Assembly: GCA_002422305.1 (NCBI GenBank) | Contig: DIUG01000001.1 | Coordinates: 1 to 24,355, forward strand | Reading direction: 5' to 3' | DNA length: 24,355 nt | Source: Patescibacteria group bacterium UBA6164 | Lineage (GTDB): Bacteria; Patescibacteriota; Gracilibacteria; BD1-5; UBA6164 | In this document: positions 16,853 to 24,355 of the stretch, piece by piece | How the letters are laid out: every line of letters starts with the position of its first letter | Numbering within the stretch: position 1 is the stretch's first letter | Position numbers and translations under genes: made by a program | The notes under the pieces: generated by a model | What the model saw: only the letters and a program-made list of their open reading frames with translations | Told to the model about the DNA's origin: nothing | Databases searched by the model: none

Positions 16853-19441
16853 TTATTTTCTTTCAAAATCTTGATTAAACCAACTAGGATTTTCTATTTC
16901 TCAGTTCAAAAATAATTTTTTAATATCATTATTTACTTTTGAAAGATAAAAATCAAAATCTTTTTGATTTATTTTTGTATAATTTTCTAAATATTCTGTA
17001 TTTATATCATCAATTAAATTATTTATTTTTTCTATTATTAAAATTTTTACTCACTCTATATTCAAATTATTTATTTTGAATGATAATTCTTTTAAAAAAC
17101 TTATTATTTCTTTGTTTTTATCATGAGAAAATTTTACATTTTTAAATGTAAATATCATTAACTCTCTGAAAAATCTTTCTATTTTAAAAAAACTACAACT
17201 ATCTATTTGTTCAGTAGTTAATAATTTATATCAATCATTTAAAAAAGTTTCTAATTTATTTTTTTCAATACAAGGATTATTTAAAATTATTGCAGATGTT
17301 ATATAACTAGTTTTTGAATCATATATAAAATATATTTTTATATTTTTATTATTTTTTTCTAGATTTATATATTCGCTTATTCTAGGAACTCAGCTATCCG
17401 ATCTAACTACTCAATTATCTATATATATTGATCATGGTTTAGATGATATTTTTAAATAGTCTTGCAATATTTTTTCTAAATATTTTCCATCTACATGACA
17501 AGTTGATCTAACAGCTACTTGAAAATCAATTTTTTTTATAATATTGTCTCATATATAAAGTGAATTGAAATCTGATATTAATACATTATCAAAATATCAT
17601 ATTATTATTTTATAAAAATTTTGTTTTATATAATCTTTTAATTCATTTATTCTATTTTTATTTTTTTCTAAGAATTTTTTATCATCATCTGTTATTTCTT
17701 CATAATTATCATTAAATCTATAGGTTTTATCTGTAAACATAGATGATATTTTAAATTTAGTAGGTTTCATACTAATAAGATACAAAGATTTCATTAGTTT
17801 TTCACTTACATTTCCATAATTTATTATATTAAAATTTACTATCAATTCTTGAACAAATATTTTTAATAAATTTTTAGGAATATCTGAAAAATTATTTAAT
17901 TTTATTAATGATTCATAAATATCAAAATATGCAAAATCAGATACTCAATAACTATTTATTCAAGTATTTTTTATTATATCATTTACAAGTTTTCAGTTTC
18001 AGGCTCACCAATCTCTAAATGTATAATTTCATTTGTTGTGAGTATTTGATTTATGAAATTTTATAAGTCATTCTAGATTAAATCATAATATATCATTTAC
18101 ATCTTCTATTCATCTATTTACTTTCCAATCAAAAAAAGTAGATAATCTTAAAAATCATTTATTATCTAAGTTTTCTAATAATTTATCACTATTTACTTTT
18201 TTTCAAAAATTTAGCTCAGAAATTAAGTTTGTTATTTTATTTTGCGAGTTTATACTATTATTTAATTCTTGTGAACTTTTATTATTTTTTACTTTACCAT
18301 TTTTATCAGAAAAAAAATCATTTTTCTTTATAATTGAATCTGTAAATGAAAGAAGACTAGTAGTGTAAAAACTTTTAGCCAAACTAGGACTTTTATTATT
18401 ATTGTCAAAATTATATAGAATATTTTCAATTTTATTTCAATAAGTTTCTTTAAGAATATTTATTAAATAATCAATTTCTTGTAATAATATTTGAGAATCT
18501 CTATTTTTATTTATTTCAAAATGTGCTTGATTTCATAATATATTTCAATTTTTAGTTCACCAAATAATTGGACTTCATGTAATAGAATCTTTGATAAATG
18601 TTATAGTCGAAGATGAACTTAATAAGTATGAATTTAATAAATTAAAATCAACATGTCAAGTTCTAGTAAGAGGATATTGTATATAATTATTATTTCAGTT
18701 ATTTGTTATTGAATTTAAAATATTTTTATAAATAAAAGGAACTTGTTCTATACTTGTTATTAACTCTCAAGGCATATTTCAAAATTCAGCAACTCATCTA
18801 TATGTACTAATTATTTTTTCTGAAAATTTTTCATCAAATCATATAATACTACTAATTAATTGTTGTCACCAACATATTCAAATTAGTTTACTATTAATAT
18901 TATTATTATGTACTTCCTTTATAAATTTAGCTAAATCTCATTCAAAAATACTTTCTGGAATATCTTCTAAATCAGAATAACTTCATCAAAGCATAACAAT
19001 AGAATTCTCATATAATTTATTCTTTATATGTAAATTTTTTGAATTATCAGTATAAGAAATAGCTACTATATCTACATATTTTTCAAAATCATCTTCAAGT
19101 ATTTCTTGTAGTTCTTTAATCAATAATTTGTTTGTAAAGCATCAATCTATAATTAGAACTATTGGTTTTTTATCTCATAATATTTCACTTAGATTTTCTA
19201 GATTGTTTTTTAATTTTAATTTATTTAATTTTAATTCTAAATAAGTTATCTCTATATTTTTAGGTAATTCATTATATAAAACTTTTTCATTTATATTTCT
19301 TGTTTTAACTGATAATACCTTTTCAACTTTACTTTTTAGAGTAGGAAAATAATTTTTTAAAATATAATCTATAGATGGGTGATTATATACATTATCATAT
19401 GGATACGGTATTACATGTATTTTTGTATCATTTGATTTCAT
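16853..19441 (-). CDS. Class I glutamine amidotransferase fused to a methyltransferase-like domain (862 aa)
   Basis: I followed the frame codon by codon from 19441 to the TAA at 16853: no TAA or TAG interrupts it, and the many TGA are glycines. The N-terminal half has an amidotransferase-1 fold: KLYENSIVMLGGSYSDLED, then LIGICWGQQLISSIIG with nucleophile Cys190, and GTKNGNIGNQAHFEIN with catalytic His307 and Glu309, so the Cys-His-Glu triad is complete. This family hydrolyses glutamine to feed ammonia to a partner, or acts as a gamma-glutamyl hydrolase or peptidase. After a low-complexity Asn/Lys/Ser linker (about 370-430), FRDWGAGNGKLVNDII (Asp477 to Gly483) is a class I SAM-methyltransferase motif I, followed by YGVSD (motif II-like). 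The last ~300 residues are unassigned, with HVDGKYLEKIL and a predicted mixed fold. No Shine-Dalgarno. I know no named family with this combination; the amidotransferase call is firm, the methyltransferase call moderate. Confidence 0.7.
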
Positions 19442-19915
19442 ATATTATATATTGTATAATAAATATAAAAAATCATACATTTAATATAGTTAAAGTCAAG
19501 CTATTTTTTTAGAAATGAAAAAAGTACTCTTTTTTAAATTATTTTTTTGTGCTTATTTTTGGTAATATTTTTTTTTCATATATTCACATATTTTTTGAGA
19601 AACATAAAGTGTTAAATTATCTAAGCTAATACGGAAGAGCCATAAAAAAATACCGTTTAGTTTAAACTAAACGGTATTTATATACTTACTCACATAATGA
19701 AATTAATAACTTCAAAACCATAAATATCATATTAAATAATATTAGACTTTGACTTGTAATAATTTCTGAGGAAAAATTTAAGAAATACTCAATCAATAGT
19801 TTTTTAAACTAAATCATTTTCTAAATTAATTTTTTCCACAATAACAAAAACATAATTCAGGTCTTATATATCTTCGCCTTGTTTATTTCTTTAAAAAAAA
19901 TAAACTATAATTTTG
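19442..19915. other. Intergenic stretch between table-25 genes and the TGA-free operon
   Basis: 474 bases. It holds the terminator palindrome at 19648-19679 and a weaker hairpin just behind the stop of the 19916 gene (19881-19888 with 19898-19905). The only frames are very short (12 codons or less). I see no RNA gene. It marks the boundary between GGN-glycine genes to the right and TGA-glycine genes to the left. Confidence 0.5.
19648..19679 (-). terminator. Perfect 32-bp palindrome, probable operon terminator
   Basis: AAATACCGTTTAGTTT (19648-19663) is exactly complementary to AAACTAAACGGTATTT (19664-19679), so the hairpin has a minimal loop. It lies 237 bases downstream of the three-gene operon that ends at 19916. 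Without a protein binder it would still form a very stable cruciform. Confidence 0.65.
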
Positions 19916-20821
19916 TTATACATAACTTTCTTGAGTAAATGGTGTAACCACTTTATGAAAGGGTATAAGTTTTAAACTTATTTTCCCTTCTTTATTTTCA
20001 GAATTTCTAACAAATATCCTATTGTATTGAGTGGGATTAAATAAGATACATGGGTTTTTGTGACTAGACAAATTACAATCTATAGGGCCAGTTAATATCC
20101 CTGTATTTTGATTTTCTATATTTGTATTATCAAATATAGTTTCCACACTACTTGCAGAATTATTATCTGATTGAATAATCAAATAATAATCTATAGATTT
20201 ATCAATAAAATCTATAGGTATAGATTTTATTTCATCTTCTTTAAAGGTTACCTCAATACCTTCTTCTAAAACTGTTGAAAAAATATTATCAACCATTTCG
20301 TTGATGTTTAGTTTAAATGTGATTTCTTCCATTTGGCTTCCATCACTAAGGACTTTTCTAGATTTACTCATTCTTCTTTTTATTACCTCACTACTTAATA
20401 AAGAACAAGTATTAGTTTCTAATTCGTTATTTTGATAAGGTAGATCATTATAAAAATTAGTAAATTGATAAATATTATCATTTACTTCATAATTTACTAC
20501 CACCATTTCATCATTTACTACCACCATATCATCATTTACCACCACTTCATCATAATAATTTTCATTATCAATGATATCGTTAGATAAATATATCGTTTTA
20601 TTTTTCACAAGACCTTCTTCATAATCCCTTCGTTCCTCTATAGTAAAGGAAGAAAGAAGGTTGAATTCCATTGTTTCTACCCATTCAGTCAATATGTTAA
20701 TATCCTCCATCGTTTCGTACTTTTCAGGTAATTTCGGTAGTTCACTAATATTTGCATAAATATTAGATGAGATTAATGCAAATATTAGTGCTGTAAATAT
20801 TCTAAATTTTATTTTCTTCAT
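19916..20821 (-). CDS. Exported protein with VVVNDEM repeats, TGA-free (301 aa)
   Basis: Third gene of the acquired operon. I choose the ATG at 20821 because GGAGAG lies 5 bases before it; an in-frame ATG 12 bases upstream (20833) lacks this spacing. A signal peptide follows (MKKIKFRIFTALIFALISSNIYA). Near residues 90-115 a heptad repeats three times (VVVNDDM, VVVNDEM, VVVNYEV), encoded by 21-bp DNA repeats at about 20490-20560. The C-terminal part is strand-rich with FKEDEIKSIPIDFIDKSIDYYLII and RIFVRNSENKEGKISLKLIP, suggesting a periplasmic or surface beta fold. I recognise no family. Six glycines are all GGN, and arginine includes CGA and AGG. Its start overlaps the TGA of the upstream gene, so translation is coupled. 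Confidence 0.75.
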   Translation of the reverse strand: MKKIKFRIFTALIFALISSNIYANISELPKLPEKYETMEDINILTEWVETMEFNLLSSFTIEERRDYEEGLVKNKTIYLSNDIIDNENYYDEVVVNDDMVVVNDEMVVVNYEVNDNIYQFTNFYNDLPYQNNELETNTCSLLSSEVIKRRMSKSRKVLSDGSQMEEITFKLNINEMVDNIFSTVLEEGIEVTFKEDEIKSIPIDFIDKSIDYYLIIQSDNNSASSVETIFDNTNIENQNTGILTGPIDCNLSSHKNPCILFNPTQYNRIFVRNSENKEGKISLKLIPFHKVVTPFTQESYV

Positions 20822-21525
20822 TGTTCTCTCCATTTTTCCTCAAAATATTGTACCGGATATTGTACCGGTTTAAGGTCAGTAGTTGTTACTATCTTGGCAT
20901 TGTGGTAGTGGTAATTGTCATCATATAAAATGTGATCATCTTTTTCTCTATACTCGTCCATATTTGTGTTAGTGGGTATTTTATCAATAATAATTGGATT
21001 ATTGTTGATATCTTGATAACAATGATTCTCCAAATAATAATTCTCTGCTAAGAGAGATTCATTTGTATGTATGAGGAATTCATTTGTACTCTCTAAATTT
21101 GAGAGACTTAAGTTATTAATAAAATTACTTTTGCTATACCCATTGTTAGACTGACAGTTAGAATTAGATATTCTATGTAATTCCATTTTAATAGAATTTA
21201 TCTCTCTTATTCTCATATCATACATTTTTCGCAATTCCTCATATTGGACTTTTTTTGTTTCAAGCTTATTAGCATATCCTATGCTAATATCTGTTATATC
21301 AGATATTTTAGCTTTCATTATTTGTATTATTTTTTCTAGTTTTTGTATTTTTTCAGTTAATTTTTCTATATTCTCCTTTAAAGAGGCATTTTTTTTATTT
21401 AAAGAAGAAAAAATTTCTTCTTTAGCTCTTATTTCTTCTTTTTTTTCTTGTATATTAAAGTAGAAGTACATTATTAATAATATAGATACTATTAATAATA
21501 CTTTTTTATCAATTACATTATTCAT
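20818..21525 (-). CDS. Membrane-anchored coiled-coil protein, TGA-free (235 aa)
   Basis: One N-terminal membrane helix (KKVLLIVSILLIMYFYFNI, residues 7-25) is followed by a long coiled coil to about residue 125 (KEEIRAKEEIFSSLNKKNAS, KENIEKLTEKIQKLEKIIQI) and an Asn/Tyr-rich tail. The topology resembles scaffold or tether proteins; I recognise no family. The start has a strong Shine-Dalgarno (GGAGAA, 4 bases before the ATG) in a leader almost identical to that of the lipoprotein at 15921. Its stop is TGA at 20820-20818, overlapping the ATG of the next gene in the common ATGA arrangement. In table 25 this TGA is glycine and the protein would gain three residues (Gly-Arg-Lys) before TAA at 20809. 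I report the standard-code end and flag the conflict. Confidence 0.7.
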   Translation of the reverse strand: MNNVIDKKVLLIVSILLIMYFYFNIQEKKEEIRAKEEIFSSLNKKNASLKENIEKLTEKIQKLEKIIQIMKAKISDITDISIGYANKLETKKVQYEELRKMYDMRIREINSIKMELHRISNSNCQSNNGYSKSNFINNLSLSNLESTNEFLIHTNESLLAENYYLENHCYQDINNNPIIIDKIPTNTNMDEYREKDDHILYDDNYHYHNAKIVTTTDLKPVQYPVQYFEEKWREQ

Positions 21526-21552
21526 TTATTCTCCAAAAAAATTGTGATTGTG

Positions 21553-21637
21553 AGTAAGTAAATAGCTTTTTTATAATATTTACACTATATATAATTATAA
21601 TATATAAATAAATATTATAAAATTCTATCTACTTACT
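21553..21637. repeat. Inverted repeat upstream of the coiled-coil gene
   Basis: AGTAAGTAAATAG (21553-21565) is complementary to CTATCTACTTACT (21625-21637) with one mismatch, 28-112 bases upstream of the ATG at 21525. The region between is almost pure A/T and could hold the promoter, so the arms may be operator half-sites. Confidence 0.4.
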
Positions 21638-21696
21638 TAAAGTTTATGTTAAAGATCTATCTTGCTTATAATTATAGATATATTTATAAAAAAGTC

Positions 21697-21728
21697 AAAA
21701 TAAAATGCGAGATTAAAAAATCCCGCAT
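21697..21728 (-). terminator. Terminator of the exported-protein gene at 21742
   Basis: On the minus strand, ATGCGGGATT, a short T loop, then AATCTCGCAT followed by a T-rich run: a 10-bp stem with one mismatch (21719-21728 with 21705-21714). It starts 14 bases after the stop. It means that gene may be transcribed separately from the next two. Confidence 0.75.
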
Positions 21729-21741
21729 CATAAAAATTTAT

Positions 21742-22746
21742 TTAAAAATCCTCCAGTTTTCTTAAGTATATAATGAAATCACCTTTTTCTCCTACTCCTC
21801 CAATAATTGAAATATTTTTTATGCCAGATGTTGCGAGTATTTCACTACAAACATGTCCAACTCCAGCCATAGAACAATTTGGTTCAATTTCTTTTAGCAC
21901 TCCATCAACTAGTAAAGAAGAGCTTGATAATGGATTACTTCCATATCCTACCACTTCCATTTTGTACCTTTTTCCTATTTCAAGCAATACCTGAAAATTC
22001 CGTGAAACTCCAGGGCTTTCAATATTACTATATAAGCCGTTTTCTATCCAGTCAGATGTTTCTGCCTTTAAAGAAATAGTACCTGTTAGATACACCGGAT
22101 CAGGATTAATAGGTGATCCATCTTTAATTAATGAAAGATTTACATCAGTTTTCCCAATGTTTAAAACACTAGCTTCAGGTGCAGTAGACAAATATATCGT
22201 ATATTTTTCATTTGCTACAGTGTCCGTATATACAACATAATTTAACATGTTTGTCATGTCAAAATCATGTGTAAAGCTTCCTACTGCATCAGTTGTAAAA
22301 ACTACATCTGTACCGTCTTTCAATTTACCTTTTACAGTATTTGAAAGTGGTATATTATTAGGGTTAACAATATTAACCTTAACATTCCTTTTATTGAAAT
22401 AATAGAGTTTCACCTCCAATATAATATTGGAAGTGATATTTGTAAAAGTATCACTTCCTCGAAATGTATTAAAATTATCAGGAGTGTATAAATTCACATT
22501 TATTACCCCACTACTATTTTTCAGTAAACTTATGTCTACCACATCACTAGTGGTAGTATACAATTTACAATTTTGCTCATTTGTATCGCAACTTCTAACC
22601 TCCCTGTTAACTGATTGAGCCAAATCAGTATTAGCTCGGATATAATATTCTAATGAATATTGACCAGTACCTGGGAGTTCAGGTTCTATTGCATATGAAT
22701 AGTTACTAAAAGTAACTATTGCAAAAAGAATGATGAAAAATTTCAT
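21742..22746 (-). CDS. Secreted beta-rich protein, TGA-free (334 aa)
   Basis: The signal peptide is MKFFIILFAIVTFSNYSYA, cleavage probably before IEPELPGTG. The mature protein is strand-rich with Asn/Thr/Ser and several Ig-like or carbohydrate-binding-like stretches (VKLYYFNKRNVKVNIVNPNN, GKLKDGTDVVFTTDAVGSFT, GKRYKMEVVGYGSNPL). Four cysteines (two near residues 53 and 60, two near 292 and 300) could form disulphides outside the cell. No family recognised. More than twenty glycines are all GGN with no TGA, in contrast to the neighbour at 22988 that uses TGA heavily. A Shine-Dalgarno-like AGGAAA precedes the ATG. A 15-bp inverted repeat lies just upstream. Confidence 0.75.
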   Translation of the reverse strand: MKFFIILFAIVTFSNYSYAIEPELPGTGQYSLEYYIRANTDLAQSVNREVRSCDTNEQNCKLYTTTSDVVDISLLKNSSGVINVNLYTPDNFNTFRGSDTFTNITSNIILEVKLYYFNKRNVKVNIVNPNNIPLSNTVKGKLKDGTDVVFTTDAVGSFTHDFDMTNMLNYVVYTDTVANEKYTIYLSTAPEASVLNIGKTDVNLSLIKDGSPINPDPVYLTGTISLKAETSDWIENGLYSNIESPGVSRNFQVLLEIGKRYKMEVVGYGSNPLSSSSLLVDGVLKEIEPNCSMAGVGHVCSEILATSGIKNISIIGGVGEKGDFIIYLRKLEDF

Positions 22747-22790
22747 TTTATTTCCTAATTTGTTATGTTAAAGAAAATCTGGCAGGAGTT

Positions 22791-22852
22791 GTTTTTCCTA
22801 CCAAACATATAACATATTTATTAACTTATATTATATATTTGGTAGGAAAAAC
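22791..22852. repeat. 15-bp perfect inverted repeat upstream of the 22746 gene
   Basis: GTTTTTCCTACCAAA (22791-22805) and TTTGGTAGGAAAAAC (22838-22852) are exactly complementary, separated by 32 A/T-rich bases and 45 bases upstream of the start codon. It could be a long-loop hairpin in the leader or a pair of regulator sites around the promoter; the end of a small inserted element is also possible. Confidence 0.55.
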
Positions 22853-22938
22853 ATTTTTAAATAAATACTTTTTTATAATTTATTACATGAAATTTATATT
22901 AAATTTAGAAATAAATTATAAAATGATATTTACTTAGG

Positions 22939-22980
22939 AATAATAAACTTTATAAATTATATTTTATAAAGTTTATTATT
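22939..22980 (-). terminator. Terminator of the pilin-like gene
   Basis: A perfect 18-bp stem: AATAATAAACTTTATAAA (22939-22956) with 22963-22980, 6-base loop, 7 bases after the stop of the minus-strand gene at 22988. Confidence 0.75.
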
Positions 22981-22987
22981 ATTGAAT

Positions 22988-24355
22988 TTATTTAGCACAA
23001 CGAAATCAAGTATAAGGATTACGACTATCATAAACATCTAAAGTACCTATTAAACTATATATTCAGGGTTTTGAATTATGTCTACCTCATCTAAAAATAG
23101 AATTAGCTGTAAGTCAAAAAGTATATCATACTCAATTATTTTCATTTAACTTTAATAAAGGTCCATAAAGTAATCTGTAATCGTTTCCTACAATATCCCA
23201 TTGACCAGCTTTAAAATTCCCGTTAGTAGAAATTTGATCACCAACTTGTCAATCTATGTTTTCCTCATTTTTTACTAATTCCCGTATATTTCATGCAAAA
23301 TCCCATATTTTTTCTCAATTTGATAAAACTAATTCGTTTTTTCAGTTACAATTACTATCTCAAGTAACTGTTCAGTTATTAGTTAAGTTATCATAAAATT
23401 GATTTGGACATCATCTTCCATTTATTTTTACTCATACTCATTCATAAATGTAGCCATTTCATACAGTTCATGATGACCAATTTTTTCATTGAGATTCAAT
23501 ATTTCTTGCTATAGTCATCCACTCATTGTTTGTGATTAAATGATATCAAGGTCATAATTCTCTACATTTTTTAACTGCTTCTACTTCATTAATAAATACT
23601 ATTGGTGAATTATTAGGTTCAGAAACTATTAAGCTACCTGAAAGTCCAAGTGGATCATTTTGAAAACTATATGTATTCCAACTTGTACCTTGAAATGATG
23701 TTCATATTATTCAATGGTAACTCATTTCATATTTAGCTACACAAAATCATGGCTGGTTAAAATCTTTATTTCAAATTACTGGTATAAATCACTCATCACA
23801 TTTTTTTGGAGGAATTAATCAGTCTGCTCTATTTAATTGAGCCATAAATTGTAATCTTCATGTTCATGTTCATTGAGTATGAAAATCATTTGTTACATAA
23901 ACTTTATATTCATTAGTAGTTTTAAAAATATCTATATCTATTCATGAATCTTGTGCTGGAGCATTACTTCATGTTTGTAATAAAATTCATAACTGTTTTC
24001 ACTTTGTAGTAATAAATCTTTTACTTAAATCTGCTGCATAAATATCATTATTAAATAAAGATCGAGATATTATTGTTCAGTTTTCTAAATATCATAAAAC
24101 TTGATATCTGTTTAAATCTTTATCTGTAGTATATGTATAATATTTATCATCTAAAGGGTCTTTTCATCAATTAAATATTCATAATAAATCTAGTGTTTTC
24201 TTACCTGCATATCATTGATAAGAAATAATTACACCACTAGCAGTTATATCAATTTTATCATCAGGAATAGGTACTTTTCAACTAATAGATTTTAATTCCA
24301 AAGATTTTATTATATTAGATAGGTCACTTATTCTCACACTATCTCTAGCTTCTGA
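22988..24355 (-). CDS. Pilin-like protein with C-terminal FGE/C-type-lectin-like domain (5' end outside window)
   Basis: The frame is open to the window edge; 455 residues are visible and the N-terminus is missing. The first visible residues (EARDSVRISDLSNIIKSLEL) match the region just after the hydrophobic helix in type IV pilin and type II secretion pseudopilin proteins, so a prepilin leader is expected outside the window. From about residue 195 the sequence changes to a formylglycine-generating-enzyme/SUMF1-type fold: GFCVAKYEMSYHG, then VFINEVEAVKKCRELGPGYH, NNEWMTIARNI, KIWDFAGNIRELV and the ending YTGFRCAK, all characteristic of the family ('W.WDFAGNVwEwv', 'GFRc'). Such domains are often binding modules on cell surfaces. 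TGA glycines are numerous, so it is a native gene. It could be displayed on a pilus and bind another cell. Confidence 0.7.

Noticed and set aside
19442..19915. Possible tRNA or small RNA gene
   Set aside because: No cloverleaf, T-loop motif or CCA end could be found; the only strong structure is the terminator palindrome.
21281..22618. Several plus-strand frames of 60-73 residues
   Set aside because: They are antisense to the coiled-coil and exported-protein genes, which have signal peptides, ribosome sites and terminators on the minus strand.
15107..22746. Chimeric contig from two organisms
   Set aside because: TGA-free and TGA-rich genes alternate at least three times across the region, and no single junction explains this. 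Transfer is the simpler explanation, although read coverage should still be checked.

Overview
The window comes from a bacterium that reads UGA as glycine (translation table 25), as known for Absconditabacteria (SR1) and Gracilibacteria (BD1-5). The sequence shows this directly. In-frame TGA sits where conserved families need Gly, for example the ATP synthase beta P-loop at 11232-11255 reads GGT-TGA-GCT-TGA-GTA-GGT-AAA-ACT (GGAGVGKT), and alpha, gamma, subunit a and sigma-70 are full length only if TGA is sense. The DNA is very AT-rich. Most native genes have no Shine-Dalgarno sequence and start just after an A/T-rich stretch. I cannot separate the two phyla from this window.

Layout. 64-494: an overlapping RelB/RelE-like toxin-antitoxin pair. 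869-3172: a secreted beta-propeller protein. 3312-12766: an F-type ATP synthase operon in the order a, c, b, delta, alpha, gamma, a small membrane protein, beta, epsilon, starting from a recognisable promoter at 3252-3279 and ending at a terminator shared with rpoD. 12803-14263 (minus): the primary sigma factor RpoD. 14621-14974: a small Dps/ferritin-like protein behind a promoter overlapped by a perfect 7-1-7 Fur-type operator. 15107-15921 (minus): two small exported proteins. 16040-19441 (minus): a TrmB-like regulator and an 862-residue protein joining a class I glutamine amidotransferase domain to a methyltransferase-like domain. 19916-22746 (minus): three genes for exported or membrane-anchored proteins. 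22988-24355 (minus, runs off the right edge): a pilin-like protein with a C-terminal formylglycine-generating-enzyme/C-type-lectin-like domain.

The standout is atpE (4211-6913). Under table 25 it is one 900-residue polypeptide of twelve concatenated c-subunit hairpins, each with its ion-binding glutamate in helix 2, so a whole c12 rotor ring could be made from one chain. Eleven hairpins also carry a helix-1 glutamate and ten have Val-Glu-Ser, the two-carboxylate Na+ signature. The hairpins alternate between types A and B and are encoded by nearly identical 450-bp tandem repeats. The only strongly deviating sites are hairpins 1 and 12, which would meet at the ring seam. The same operon has a delta subunit that seems to lack its N-terminal domain.

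A second theme is a set of TGA-free genes (15616-15921 and 19916-22746) with GGN glycine, mixed arginine codons and clear Shine-Dalgarno sequences. They interleave with TGA-rich genes, which suggests recent acquisition from a standard-code organism. In one of them the standard-code stop is a TGA overlapping the next start codon, which this host should read through.
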